Origin: Siderastrea siderea | Taxonomy: Eukaryota > Cnidaria > Anthozoa > Scleractinia > Rhizangiidae | NCBI GenBank assembly: GCA_964030785.1 | Contig: OZ034968.1 | Span: 66,546,899 to 66,610,898, forward strand | DNA: 64,000 bases | Reading direction: 5' to 3' | Shown: one piece after another, positions 1 to 12,300 of the stretch | Layout: each line of letters opens with the position of its first letter | Position numbering within the stretch: position 1 is the first letter of the stretch | Translations under genes and position numbers: made by a program | The notes under the pieces: generated by a model | The model's database searches: none | The model's input: the letters and a program-made list of their open reading frames with translations, nothing else | Told to the model about the DNA's origin: nothing

Positions 1-1
1 T

Positions 2-1075
2 CGAATAACTGTTTTCTCCAGTTACTCAGACGATCATGTTCCAAAGCCTGGAAAACAATGGTCACTCATGTGTGAGGCAGCAGAACCTAAAAGAGATTCC
101 AATCCAGGAAAGTGGACAAAGAGCCATTTGATAGGTGCCACCATTCACGCGTTAATCAACTATGGACTCATTAAATCGGAAACGGTTGTTTCGCAATATT
201 ATCGGCGACTGGACCGTGGCTATCCAGTTCCTTCCATCAACCGAGAAATGATTCTTAAAAAGGTCCAGCCTTGGTTGGAATCCAAAGGCATCTACTCCCG
301 TGGTCGGTTTGGGGGCTGGCGGTATGAGGTCGCAAATCAAGACCACTCGTTCATGCAGGGCGTTGAAATTAGCGACAGATTGTTAAAAGGTGTTCCAGAG
401 GAGACTTACTTCGACGCAAACTTAGTCAATTCTCGGAGAAACACTGGTCGTTTTGTTAGCAAACCTTTGTCAGACTACGAAATCGTGATCGCTCATTATA
501 ACGAAAAACTTGACTGGGTTGCACCAATAGCCAATCACAGCCGTATCTATCACAAGGGAACAGACATACAGCCTCCGACATTACAAGTGAAAGCCTGGGA
601 AAGGTTACCAAATGTTGGACGAGAGAGTCATACTTATCTGTATCACATTATAAACAACTATGAAAAGCTACCAGCAATAACTGTTTTCATCCAAGGAGAG
701 GGACTCTCAAGGTTCTGCTTCGACAGTTTTAATGACATCTTATATAATATTCAGAATAACGTTGCTTGCAAGGTTTTTGACCGTAGTAACGACTGGGGGA
801 AAATTAGACACATTGAAAAATGGCTTGAAGAATTAAACAACGGCAAAATGCGTCCCTCTAACTTAACAGTTGGGGAATTTTACCAAGAACTATTTGGCTT
901 TTCACATCCTGAGACTGTTCCATTGTGCTACGCGGGGTGTTTTGCAGCAACACGGAACATGATTAGAAAGCACTCAATTGAGTTTTACAAAAAAGCCATT
1001 TCATTCGTGGATGATCATATAAACCCCGAGGAGGGCCACTATTTTGAAAGACTTTGGGCCACCATATTTTCTTAG
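2..1075 (+). CDS. FAD-dependent amine-oxidase-like protein fused to DUF3431, 3' end only
   Basis: The frame is open from nucleotide 2 to the TAG at 1073-1075 (357 residues), so the 5' part lies outside the window. The ATG at 68 is internal, because the residues before it already read as domain sequence. Residues 1 to about 135 resemble the C-terminal part of NAD/FAD-binding amine-oxidase-type oxidoreductases, with the signature GYPVP then GIYSRGRFGGWRYE and NQDHSFMQG. Residues 150 to 350 look like DUF3431, a family common in fungi, with IVIAHYNEKLDW and GRESHTYLYHIINNYEKLP followed by TVFIQGEG. The function of DUF3431 is unknown; a glycosyltransferase-like role is only a guess. There is no intron within the visible part. 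The gene converges on FANK1. Both domain calls rest on motif recall, and the fusion itself is directly visible as one frame. Confidence 0.83.
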   Translation, partial: RITVFSSYSDDHVPKPGKQWSLMCEAAEPKRDSNPGKWTKSHLIGATIHALINYGLIKSETVVSQYYRRLDRGYPVPSINREMILKKVQPWLESKGIYSRGRFGGWRYEVANQDHSFMQGVEISDRLLKGVPEETYFDANLVNSRRNTGRFVSKPLSDYEIVIAHYNEKLDWVAPIANHSRIYHKGTDIQPPTLQVKAWERLPNVGRESHTYLYHIINNYEKLPAITVFIQGEGLSRFCFDSFNDILYNIQNNVACKVFDRSNDWGKIRHIEKWLEELNNGKMRPSNLTVGEFYQELFGFSHPETVPLCYAGCFAATRNMIRKHSIEFYKKAISFVDDHINPEEGHYFERLWATIFS

Positions 1076-1450
1076 TACCTAATGAATTATCTCCACTAAT
1101 CCATCCACTTCATCCCCAGTTGGTGTATTTTTATAAAGGCAGTTATTTTCATAAAGGCAGATTTGAAATAATCTTTCCCCCCCTCTACTAAGCCCCCGTT
1201 CATGAGGCCTGAAATTAAATGAGCCCCCCCCCCCCCCCAAGAGGCTTTATAGAGCTTTTACGGTAGCTGTTTAATACGCTAAAAGCAAACTGAAGAACAA
1301 GAGCCAGTACAGCAAATTGTCTTTACCGAATCCATGGAGATTGATTTTAACGCGAGATTGAGAGCTGACTAGTGTCATTTAGCGTTTTAACGATTTTTCT
1401 CACTGATTGACAACATAGTGCTCGCAAGCTAGTCCAGCATTTACGGGTCA

Positions 1451-1781
1451 GTGCACACACCACAGGGCTCAGAGGAGTCATATTTGAACGTAATGCTGGC
1501 TAAATTCATCGCGCAAATCGGTCTAGTTATTCGGAAAATTGAACGGAAAGCGTTTCGGAAAGCGAAGCTTTCCGAAACGAGGCACGCTGTTAGTTACTGG
1601 TGATACACCCACAGTAACTGCTGTATGCGGTTTTTGTCTTGCGGGTAGAATTTCAACAGACGCACTTTAACTAGATAGTATGACGCTGTGTTCAGTCACG
1701 TTTATTGTTTTGAATTTGCGCGATGAATATAGACAGCATTACAGTCAAACATTACTCCTCTGCGCCCTGTGCACACACGCG
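1451..1781. repeat. Foldback element with nested perfect hairpin
   Basis: The left arm begins GTGCACACAC near 1451 and contains AGGAGTCATATTTGAACG then TTCATCGCGCAAAT. The right arm carries the inverse order, with ATTTGCGCGATGAA near 1714 and ACTCCTCTGCGCCCTGTG near 1753. Near the centre (about 1549-1578) lies a perfect hairpin with arms CGTTTCGGAAAG and CTTTCCGAAACG. It reads as a MITE-type foldback; no clear target duplication was found. Confidence 0.6.
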
Positions 1782-2100
1782 CGAACAACAAAGATAGGTA
1801 AGCGATAAAACAATAAGCGATAACTTAGACAGGGAACAAAAAGCTCGAAATGCCAGATTTTGCCGCAGCACTAAGAAGGAGTGATGCTCGGCGGTTAGCT
1901 TTCATTTGAATGGTCCTCTTTTGCATTTGATTCTTCGGCAGACTTAAAAGTTGAACTACCTTGTATTGCATAACATGAACAGCTCCACAAGAAAGTACTG
2001 CTCAATAGCGAGATTGGAGTTAACATAAGCACTTTCGCATTCTTGCAAACTCTCTCGAATTTTTTTATCAGATTATGTATGAAAAGTGGCTATTTTGTTA

Positions 2101-2133
2101 ATGATGATGATGATGATGATGATGACGATGATG
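2101..2133. repeat. GAT trinucleotide microsatellite
   Basis: A run of GAT units, with one GAC interruption, lies in the intergenic region. Confidence 0.85.
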
Positions 2134-3051
2134 ATAACAATAATAAATATCTACAGTACGCAAGGTTAACATAAAAATATGATGAAATTCGCATTGCGCG
2201 GTAAAGTGATATAGAAATAAATTTTTTAAAAAGATAAGCTAACAAAAATACTTTGTATCACTACCTAATGAACTATTACATTTTAATTCAATTACAATAA
2301 AAATCTAATAAAAGCTCGCCTAAATAAAAAGGTCTTCAACATGTACCTCATGCCCGTGTTTGCATTTTTTAAAAGAAATGAGCATACCCCTTCTGTTTCC
2401 CATTAAAGTGGCTCGTTCTAAAACGAGGAAAGATTACAAAAAAAATATTTCTCACCATGTGGGAAAACTACAAACATCGTTGCATCTCTGTTGTCGAGCA
2501 ATACGTCAAGGCTGACCGTGACGTCACAGCAGTTAAAATGACAGAAAAAAACGCCCATTCTTTTTCCTACCAGTTCTCTTCCGCGCTTACCTCTCGCGCC
2601 TGCTAATTTCCACCGCTAACCCCCCCCCCCTTTAGCGCCTACCACACAGTTGTGGGGAGGGGGGGCACATAGCCTACTTGAGACTAGAAAAAAGTCAAAT
2701 TTCCCTCACCAAGTGTCACCTGATGTTTAATATCCATTTTAATACAAAGCAGCTAAATCTTAACAACTGAATGTTAAAATATATTAATGCTTGAAACGTT
2801 TCGCTAAAAATTTACATCTTTAAATAACATTAAAAAACAAGCCCAATGTTAAACAGTACATTTAACTTTTCGATCGGGCACGAAAAAATGTGATTCGTGA
2901 TGTCAGCTATTACTGGTATCTGTTGCCTTGGACTGAACTATCCCTGTATCAAGTTCTATAGAACTTCCTTGCCTCATCAGTGGTTCAAGGAAGGACACAA
3001 CTTCCTGAAGCATAATACAAATGACAAAAGTTTGATAAATTGAAGGCACTC

Positions 3052-3172
3052 ATAGGCTTGAACAGGATTTGAACCCGTGGCCTTGCAATTACTGGAGAAG
3101 TGCGTTTACAACTAAGCTATCAAGCTGATCATGGGTCATGGGTTCAAATCCCTCTCACGCCTGAATTTTTTA
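3052..3172. mobile_element. tRNA-derived SINE fragments in opposed orientation
   Basis: On the minus strand a tRNA-like unit runs from about 3126 to 3056, with an A-box-like GATAGCTTAGTTGT and a B box GGGTTCAAATCC. Directly after it, on the plus strand, is a second B box GGTTCAAATCC near 3141, followed by GCCTGAATTTTTTAGGC, a tail also seen at the SINE near 12,550-12,680. A true tRNA gene is unlikely, because the two units abut head to head and the acceptor stems are poor. Confidence 0.55.
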
Positions 3173-3273
3173 GGCTTTGTTTTTGTAGCATCAAGGGTAT
3201 TCCTGGTACCAAATCTTTCATCTACAGTTCACATTCTTATATTTCACTTCCAGCAAAAGTTTAGTTAAAAAAG

Positions 3274-3309
3274 TCAAGGCTTGACAGCAAGAAGACTTTT
3301 CACTTGGTA
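3274..3309 (-). CDS. FANK1: FANK1 probable terminal exon
   Basis: After exon 11 (ending FGRK) an exon starting at an AG at 3311-3310 would read YQVKSLLAVKP then TGA. It aligns with the human end RQSVVSLLEE by VxSLL. The acceptor is modest, and its pyrimidine tract overlaps the end of the MITE at 3322. If this exon is wrong, exon 11 reads on as VF and stops at TAA about 8 nt past the donor, giving a protein about nine residues shorter. Confidence 0.45.
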   Translation of the reverse strand, partial: YQVKSLLAVKP

Positions 3310-6300
3310 CTTAGTATGAAAGGGCCCGGTTGTTCGAAAGCCAGTAACCGAACGCTAACATAGGATTAAAATTTAATCAAGGCTCTTGTTACTCTTATTT
3401 AAAGGAATTTTCACAGCAAATTCCAAGTGGCAGTTTGACAGCAACCAAAGTCAAAATGTAGGGCAAAAAAGATTTACAGGAATCCATATCTTATTAAAAT
3501 GAATTCAAAATTGATGCTAATCCTGGGTTAGCTTAATCCTGCTTTGAACAACCGGGCCCAGAGCTGCGCACGCCATAGCCTCTTCACCTGCCAAAGTATT
3601 TTTCCCCTCATTAATTTTGACAACCACGTCATGGTTTTTATTCCAATTAACCAACTATAAGGCACATGTTTCCCTCCAGAAAAATCATAAATAGTGCCAG
3701 CAGCTGAACACAGGCAATCGAAATATGAGTCACTGTAACACTCAAACCATCTTTCTCGTTGTCACTACACTAAATGCTTTCAACACTAATGATCTTGGCA
3801 ATATACATCACGTACATCAAATAATTATGAACCTAGTAAAAGATTGAGCTCACCAAGAATCACTCCTTAGCTCAGTGGTTGGAGCACTCCACTGGTTTGC
3901 AGAGGATTATAGCTTTGACTTTCGTTGGGGACTGAGATTTTTATTTTATTTTATTTTTATTTTTATTTATTTTTATTTTATTTATTATTTTTTGTGTGTG
4001 TGGGATGCTAACGACAAACTGAAAACTCAAAGACAAAAGTTAACTTTCGGTTCACGCAATTTTAAAACCAAAACTTTTGTACAATTTGTGTAAAACAATT
4101 GCACACATGGCTTGCATGTAGATAGTATATCATTAGTACATCTTGTGGTATTATCAACAAACAAGTTACATAGTCATATTGCAATTGCTGGGGACTCATG
4201 TTTGATTAACTAATGGCGTGAGATGAGAATGCAGTTAAAATACCTTTCTTCCAAAGGATGCAGCAAAATCAAGAGCTGTCTTCTCATACTGAAAACACAC
4301 AAAATAAAATTTACCAACTGTGGACATAGGTGAAATAATATTAAAAAAGGTTAACTAGTTTACAGGTAGATAACAAAACCCTCTTAAACCTTGTCGATTA
4401 AAGAGTAAAGAGTGAAGAACAAACCTCATTTTCAACATGCAAGTTTGCTCCATTTTCAACAAGAAGCTTTGCCAATTCAAGATTACCATTAAGAGCAGCT
4501 GCCTAGAAAAAGTGAAATAAAAAGGTAAATAAATGGACAAAAAATAAATAAGTTGTACCTAAAGTTGCAGCTGCTTGAGTTTGGGTTTCTTAATAATAAT
4601 AATTATAATAAACCTTTATTTAACCACGATCTGTTTTAAAGCAAATACATGCTTGAGGGGTCGTGTGTACGTGTGACTAACTACCTACTTAAGAAAAATT
4701 TAATTTTACATTGTAATAAACTAAAATAAACGATATTATGTTTTGATAAGATTAAGATTTAAAATTGAAAATCACACGTGTTTCGGAGTTGTCTGGATCG
4801 ACAAACTGCCAAAATTAAGTTTTTTAAATATAGGGTCCATTCTCGCTTTTTTGCAAAACTGCTTGTGGTTGATAGCATTATTAAAGTAGCTTGACACAAA
4901 ATTCCATAAGACTGCACCTCTGTACCGGATTGAGTTCTTTAAAAACGACGTTGGAAATCGTGGGACAACCGCTTTTAGGTGTCCTCTTAGGTTGTAGGGT
5001 CCGTGTCTCCACGTTACCAAATCTGAAATCGTTTTAGGAATCTTTTCGATTACAATATTGTGATCTTATTGTTCTTTCTTTCTTTTTTTCTTTTTGCAGA
5101 GTATCATAATAAATTAATCTACGCAAGTCACTTAGAATGGTTGTGACTTTTTTCTGTTTATGAGCTCCACTGTAAGGCTAGACTATCTATCATATTTACC
5201 ATCAAAGAGGTCTTCTTTAATTTGTCAACTTTATTCACATCTGCTCCATTTTCAATCAGAATTCTTGCCACCTCCACCTTGCCATTCATAGATGCTAAGA
5301 TTGTGAAAGACTACTAATTAGCAATAATAATTGGACTGAGCAAAAATTTCATGGAATAACCAAAAAATCACCACACACACAGGGCGAGGCCAATGTCAAA
5401 TTACCTTTAATGATTACACCCTAAGTGATTGACCCCAAGCTCAATGACAGTTTACAGATCAATTGTGTCAAAACAAAATTAGGTAACAGAAAGTCTGTCA
5501 CGTAACAGCCAAAACCCATTTCAGTGCACCTGATGAACGTAGATGCAAACACTGATGTTCAGTTTATTAACTAAAAGCTATGCAATTACAGGACCCCCAC
5601 AAATAGGCACACAAATAGGCACATGGATAATTCATCAGAATCAAGAATTAAGTTATTGATACAATTACAATGGTAATGAGCAGGAGTCTGATTTGTGTAA
5701 TCACAAGTGCCGGTAAGATTACTGACTGAATTGAATATCAAGAAAACCTACTACCAATTAATCATCAATAAACTGAGGAAAAATTGCAATAGGTTCAATG
5801 TTTAGGTGAAGAAAAAGACAACAGGCAGATTTTTTTTTCAGATACTTCAAACCACGTGTAATGACGTATGCTGTCCAAATAATTAGGCAAAAAGTGTACA
5901 CGTGCACTGTCCCATTAATTTTCACACTGGGGCTGCTAAAAGCCAATCAGATTAAGGAAATTGTTATAATTTTTAACCCTTTAAGCCCCAATAGTGATCC
6001 CTGGTGAAAAACCTCACAGGATCTTCAAGGATCTTTAAGGATTGCCAAAGACCTGCCAAAGATCCTTAAAGACAAGGATCTTTAAAAGATCCTTGTCTTT
6101 AAGGATCTTTGAAAGATCTTCAAAGATCTTTATATGCAAAATCATTTGTTAAGATCCTCGAGGATTTGACCAAGATCTTCCAAGGATCCTACAAAGATCC
6201 TAATAAAGATCCTAGCAAAGATCTTTGCCAGGATCCTTCAAGATCCTCAAGGACTAAACAAGGATCTTTCAAAGATCTTAAAAGAATCCTTTCAAGGATC

Positions 6301-9300
6301 TTTTAAAGATCTTAGCCAGGATCCTCAAGGATTTGATCAGGATCTTTTTAGGATCCTTGTCAAGATCTTCACAAGATCTTTGCAAGGATCCTTCAAGATC
6401 CTCAAGGACTAAACAAGGATCTTTCAAAGATCTTAAAAGGATCCTTTCAAGGATCTTGTTAAGATGTCAGCCAGGATCCTCAAGGATTTTGTCAGGATCT
6501 TACAAGGATCCTTGTCAAGATCTTTGCAAGATCTGTGCAAGGATCCTTGGAGATCCTCAAGGATTTAATGAGGATCTTTCAAAGATCTTAAAAAGATCCA
6601 TTTAAGGATCTTGTTAAGATCTTTGCTAGGATCCTTAAGGATTTGGTTAGGATCTCCCAAGGATCCTTGTCAAGATCTTTACAAGATTTGTGCATTAGGT
6701 TTCTTCAAGATCCTCATGGATTTAATGAAGTTCTTTCAAAGACCTAACAAGTCTGCATAAAGATCTTAGAGATAGATAGGTAGGTAGGTAGATAGGTACT
6801 TTATTAAAATACTTTGCAGCTCATAGAGCTGAATTGAAAGAAAGGAATAGAAAGGATCCGTAAGGATTTGATCAGGATCTTGCAAGGAATCTGTAATTTT
6901 ATGCCAATAATTATTGATGTCTTTACAAGATCTTAGCAAGGATCCTGCAAGATCCTCAAGGATTTCAAAGATTTTGAAAGTATTCTGTTAAAGTTTTTGC
7001 TTTGATCTGGGAATCATACAAGGTTCCTTCACAAGATCCTTGAAAAATTTGACACAGTTGACAGAATCTTCAAAGATTTGATGAGGATCCTTACAAACAT
7101 CATTGCAAGGATTTTCCTAAGATCTTTGCTGGGTTCCTTCAATATCCTCTTTGAAAGGACTAAAATAATGAGGATCTTGCAAAGTGGTGAGTATTATTCT
7201 AATGTCTGATCTTCTTAAAGTGAGCAAGAAAAACGGAGCCAGGAGCAGCCGCCATTTTGGAATCTCGGAGAGACTGGTAATGAATGAGCCGCTTTTGGTC
7301 AGCAGCCTCATCATTGCGGGCTCAGAGAAAACAGTTGAAGTCACCAATTTCGAGTTCGTTTTAACTGATCAACATATGTTTCCTTGGATTTCCTATTATT
7401 TCAAGCTTGAATGATGCCTCAAGGCAGCAAAAATTGGATATCTACTCTTAAGAAGGAGGTTAGTTCAAAAGAAAATGATTTGTAATGAAAGATTGGCTTC
7501 AAAATTAACGATTCTAAGAAGATCATGTTCTTTCCTGTCTTCTTATATCTGCTTCCATTCGAACCTATATAATTATAAGCTATAGGCTTATATATTTACA
7601 TGTAACTAGTTACACTTGAGGCAGGCTGAATTGCGAGTTTATTTAACTAAAGAAGCAGTTATGGCATAATTGTGCAGTTTATAGAAAAGTTAAAATGAAA
7701 CATCCAATACAATGTTCTCCAGTGCTTTTCCACTGTAGAGTGTTTCCATCACTGTAGTTAAAAGGACATGCACTAGCACAAGGTAACTGATCTGCCTTGA
7801 GTTTACAATGTCTTGATTTGAAAGTAATAATAGAGATCATCTTCTAGAGAATTGAAAGAACAGAACTGTTAACTGAATACAAAATAATTCAGAAATGATT
7901 TTAACCACACAATGACCAATTTGTTCTGTTTTGCTCTACTAGGATTACATTCAATTCATGATCAGCTGCTGAGCACTGTAGTGTCAAGTCAGGAGTAGCC
8001 TGCTCTGTGCTCAGTATGAAAGCTAAGTCACTTTTAATGAACATAGCAGTCCAGTTTACTGATTTCCCTTTCTGTGAATCATAACTACTCAAACTACCAG
8101 GACACAATGCAATTGTAAATGTATTGTAAGTTATCGCTATAAATCCACTCTAAATGAACACAGCAAAATATTTTGAGAAAAAAGACAATCAAGACAATGT
8201 TGTCTGATTCACTCTGTGTATACTGATGAAACTTTATGTAAAAGTAGTTCTAGGTGTAGCAATTCAGAATAATAATATTATTGTAATTTTCCCAATGTTG
8301 AATTAACTTTTGTGTATTTAGTGATGTGAAATTCAGAGGACAATACATAGGTCATGTACATAGGTCTGAAAAATATTATATTTAATATGTCATAATTTTA
8401 TAAAAACTCTTGTGAACTTTATAGAGATGTTATTTTAATCACAACTGCACTGTGTCAGTACTTGATATAGTCTCCAAGCTAGTTTCCAGAGTGCTGAAAT
8501 TGTGGTAAATTACAGTCAAAATACTCAGTGCATTCCGCTCATTATTTAGGAATGATTTTCATTAATCGGGAATGGATTGCACTTTGGGAATCAAAATTCT
8601 ATTTTTAAATTGAAGATTGAAATGTTCCAACGGTAGACTCATGCGAAGTAACGAATGTTGATTGGATTGTTACTAACAAAAGCCAAAAGTTCACACCCGA
8701 AGTACCAAACCGTTGGCGGTTGTTGGTTTCAGTCGGTTTGACATTACAGGGAATTTTTCTCAATTTTCAGGAACATTTGTGTGCATTTACAGCACACTTG
8801 TTTTTAAGAAATTATTCTTTACAGTTTTACAACAACAGACTGCTTTTTTACGTGGAAATGTGCCTGCAATTAATATTTTGTTGAGCGAACACAAATCAGG
8901 CCAGACACGTCAAGCCTCCAACAGTCTGCTACTTGCATGTGAACATTCGCCAGATGTCGATAATAAACCAATCAGCATTCCTTATCTAGAACAAGGCTAC
9001 CGTTGGAACCTTACAATATTCAATTTGAAAGTAGAATCTTGATTCCTTAATAATGCAATCCATCCCCGATTAATGAAAGTCATTCCCAAATAATAAGTGG
9101 AACGCGCTGAGTATTTCGACTGTAACGCTCTAAATAATATTATATTCTCAAGAAAGTGTTTTAAGGTTTCATAATAAAATTTTTGTTTAATCAAAACAAT
9201 GTTGAATTTGGTGGCCTAAAAGAAAACTTGTGAAGAATCCTTACAATTTTTGCAATAAATACTTAATCAACTTTAAGTTTGTTTGTTGTTTGATGTACAT

Positions 9301-12300
9301 TACATCCTTATGTTTGCTATTCTCAGTAATTCCTAGGATCTCAATTTTTTCTCAAATTTCATCAAATTCTCTCAGTTTTCTAGAAATTTCTTCCACGCTA
9401 ATCTAAGACCATGCGAAGCTTGGAATTCCTAGGAATTCCTAGCTTCATTTTGTAAGAGCTTGCAACATCCTTAATGGTCCTCAAAGATTGTTGTGGAACT
9501 TGAAAGAGCCAAAAAGATCTTTGGGAGATTTTTTAAGATCTTTTCTAATCTTGCAAGAACTTGATGACCTTTTGAAGATCCTTGAAGATCCTAGCAAGAA
9601 TTGTGGAGAAATGTGAAGATAATGGGAAGAATTTTGAAGGTCAAAAGAGATATTGGGAAGAATTTTGAAGATAAAAAGAGATATAGGCAAGAATTTTGGA
9701 GATCCTTAAAGATCTTGGCAAGAACATTGAATATCTTTACAAGAATTTTGAAAATCTTGACAAGAATTTTGAAGATCCTTAAAAATCTTGGCAAGAACAT
9801 CAAAGATCTTGACAAGAATTTTGAAGATCCTTAAAGATTTTGGCAAGAACATCGAAGATCTTGACAAGAACTTTGAAGATCTTGGCAAGAACTTTGAAGA
9901 TCTTGAGAGGAATTTTGACAATCCTTAAAGATCTTTACAAGACTTTTGAAGATCCTTGAAGATCTTTGCAAGAACTTTGAATATCCTTGTAGATCTTGGC
10001 AAGAATTTTGAAGATCTTTGTAGATCCTTGAAGATCTTGGCAAGAAATTGAAAGATCTTTGTAGATCCTTGAGGATCTTGGCAAGAAAATAAAAGATCCT
10101 TGAAGATCTTGGCAAGAACTTTGAAGATCCTTGAAGATCTTGGCAAGAATTTTGAAGATCCTTGAAGATCCTTGAAGATTTTATAAAGATCTTTGTCAGG
10201 ATCCTCAGGAGGATCCTCAAAGGTCCTCATGGAGATCTTTAAGGATCCTTGAAGATCCTTCAAAGATTTTCACCAGGGATAAGCATCTAATTTCTCCTCA
10301 CAATATCACTAGCTGATCAAACATGCAGGTCACGAGAATGAAGGAAATGATTATCAAAGATAAGATGACTTGATTTTTATGCAAATTCTCCCATCTAGTA
10401 CTATAAGAAATATATAAGGAACAGTGAGGAGAAAATGCATGCTGATATTGGGGCTTAAAGGGTTAAAGTGGAATGGATTCTACTGATACCTAACATTACC
10501 AAGTCTTATTAATGGTGAGCAACCAGAATCATCTTCAACATCAACCTGGGGATAAAATTCAAAGGAAATCTCAGTGTTCCAGCTGTTGTTAGTAATATTT
10601 GTTACAGACAGTAGATAATTTGCGTTAAAATCCGACACTTTGAGGACAATGCAAAAATGTAGCGTTTATAGGTCACCCTGAACAGTTTGGAGAGGTTACA
10701 AGAAGTGGCAAGCTGAGTTATCCATTGAAGGTGTACATAAAACATCACAGTTTTGTGCGAAAGAGATGTGTCTGGCACGAAAAATGGGTGTCCATTCACA
10801 GCAAAGTGTACAGAATATCATGGTTTTTGCAAGGCTGGCAATGGCAGTGTATTAAATATACTGCTGAATAAATATACCGGTAACTGTATGGGCATACTCA
10901 GGGTTACAGGCCATAACCAACAAAGTTATTATTTTAAAGTTCCACATTAATTTGTGTACTCATGTCACCTAGTCTTTTCCCCTCAATTTACGCATGGTTC
11001 TCTTATTAACTGAGGGCCAGTTTCCACCCTTGACTAATTGTGGCTAATGAAAACAACAATTTAAGGTCATTCCCCTGAAATAAAATTTAACAATATACGA
11101 TTTTTGTCAAACTTTCACAAGTTGTTATCTATCGTGGAATGTTTTGAAATATAAAATAAAAAGAATAGGTAACCGCGTCGGTTTACGAGATATCATCGTC
11201 TCAAGTTACCCCATAATTCCTTGCAATTTCGCCTTACAAACACATGGGCCAGAACGTCATAGTACCCCACATATAGGCCAAGAACATCATGCTAGCCCAC
11301 ATATAAGGCACTAATGTGAAGGTAAGTGAGTACAAGTGAAGGGAAGTGAGTACAAATGAAGGGAAGTGAGTACAAATGAAGGAAAGTGAGTACAAATGAA
11401 GGAAAGTGTGTGTTAGTGGAGGTAGGTGCGTTAATCAGTGGGTGTATATATTCATATAGGATTGTAATGCTATTAGTGCCTTATATGTGGGCTAGCGTGA
11501 CGTTCTTGCCAACACATGTTCATTTGATCAGTTTATGCTACTTTCCGTAGGAAGAGGAAGCACGATTAAAGCAAATCTTAAAACAATGTACTAGATGTAA
11601 AATATCGATAACAAAGAACAATTTACTAGATTTTTTGTGGCAGATGCTTAAGGCATTAGACGAAATTGACTTAAAACCATCCTTGCGTGCGTCTTCTCGA
11701 GGTCGTGATTTCATCTCCGTGAGTAACGCATTTCTAGTAATATATTTTTTTCAAACGTGTTTTTTTTCTAACTCTTTGAACAAAAAGAGGATGAATGGTA
11801 GGTCAAAAATATTTGAAAAAAAGATAGGTCCCCATGCTTGTTTAAGAGTAAATAACTACTCTTTTCTCTGGTGAGCTTAGCCTCATAGGAAACCTATTAC
11901 TCCCTGGACATGCGCGCGCTAATGACGCAACAAATCGTGCGCAGTAAGGATGCGCAATGCAATACAGGGGAATGACCTTAAATGGAACAGACAAGACACT
12001 TCTTATTTTCCATGTCCATCACCTTCAGTGTATCTCACTGTTGGATTGGTCATGTCCCTTTTCCACCAAGGGAAAAAAAACAAAGTTTCCTTTTCCCCTG
12101 CTCTACCCACCTTGTTTCCCCTTACTAAAATCTTTCTGTTCACCTCAATTCCATTATCTAGTAACCATTGAACGCAGCCTGGTTTGCCGCCATCCACGGC
12201 CCAGTGAAGACAGCATGATCCGCCATTATCCTTGGTGTCTAGTGATGCTCCTTGTTCATGAAGCTGAAGTGCTACTTTTGAATGACCACCAAAACAAGCT

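Larger units (their letters stand above)
1076..3273. other. Intergenic region between convergent genes
   Basis: I see no coding exon here. It holds a C homopolymer near 1225-1240, a foldback at 1451-1781, one unit of a dispersed 105-bp repeat near 1888-2010, a GAT microsatellite at 2101-2133, and a pair of tRNA-like segments at 3052-3172. An ATTAAA at about 1213 could serve as the polyadenylation signal of the upstream oxidoreductase gene, but nothing else supports it. Confidence 0.6.
5977..10462. mobile_element. Giant TTAA-flanked element filled with GATC satellite
   Basis: The ends are CCCTTTAAGCCCCAATA on the left and TATTGGGGCTTAAAGGG on the right, each bordered by TTAA. The same ends bound 200-bp MITEs elsewhere in this window. 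The right 200 bp (10265-10462) is a normal MITE body. The left body is replaced from CCTGGTGAAAA by repeats built on AAGGATCTT/AAGATCCTT, and the matching inverse TTTTCACCAGG stands at 10263-10273. Between the two satellite blocks lies unrelated sequence with further insertions. All of it sits in FANK1 intron 8. Expansion inside a MITE is inferred from this layout. Confidence 0.75.

Noticed and set aside
6109..6605. Open frames reading DLCKDPSRSSRTKQGSFKDL
   Set aside because: These are translations of the 155-bp satellite, with no start context, splice logic or domain.
9591..10263. Long minus-strand open frames (up to 129 codons) reading LPRSSRIFKDLQNSCQ
   Set aside because: They arise from the 31-bp GATC repeat, are open in several frames at once, and consist only of the repeat unit.
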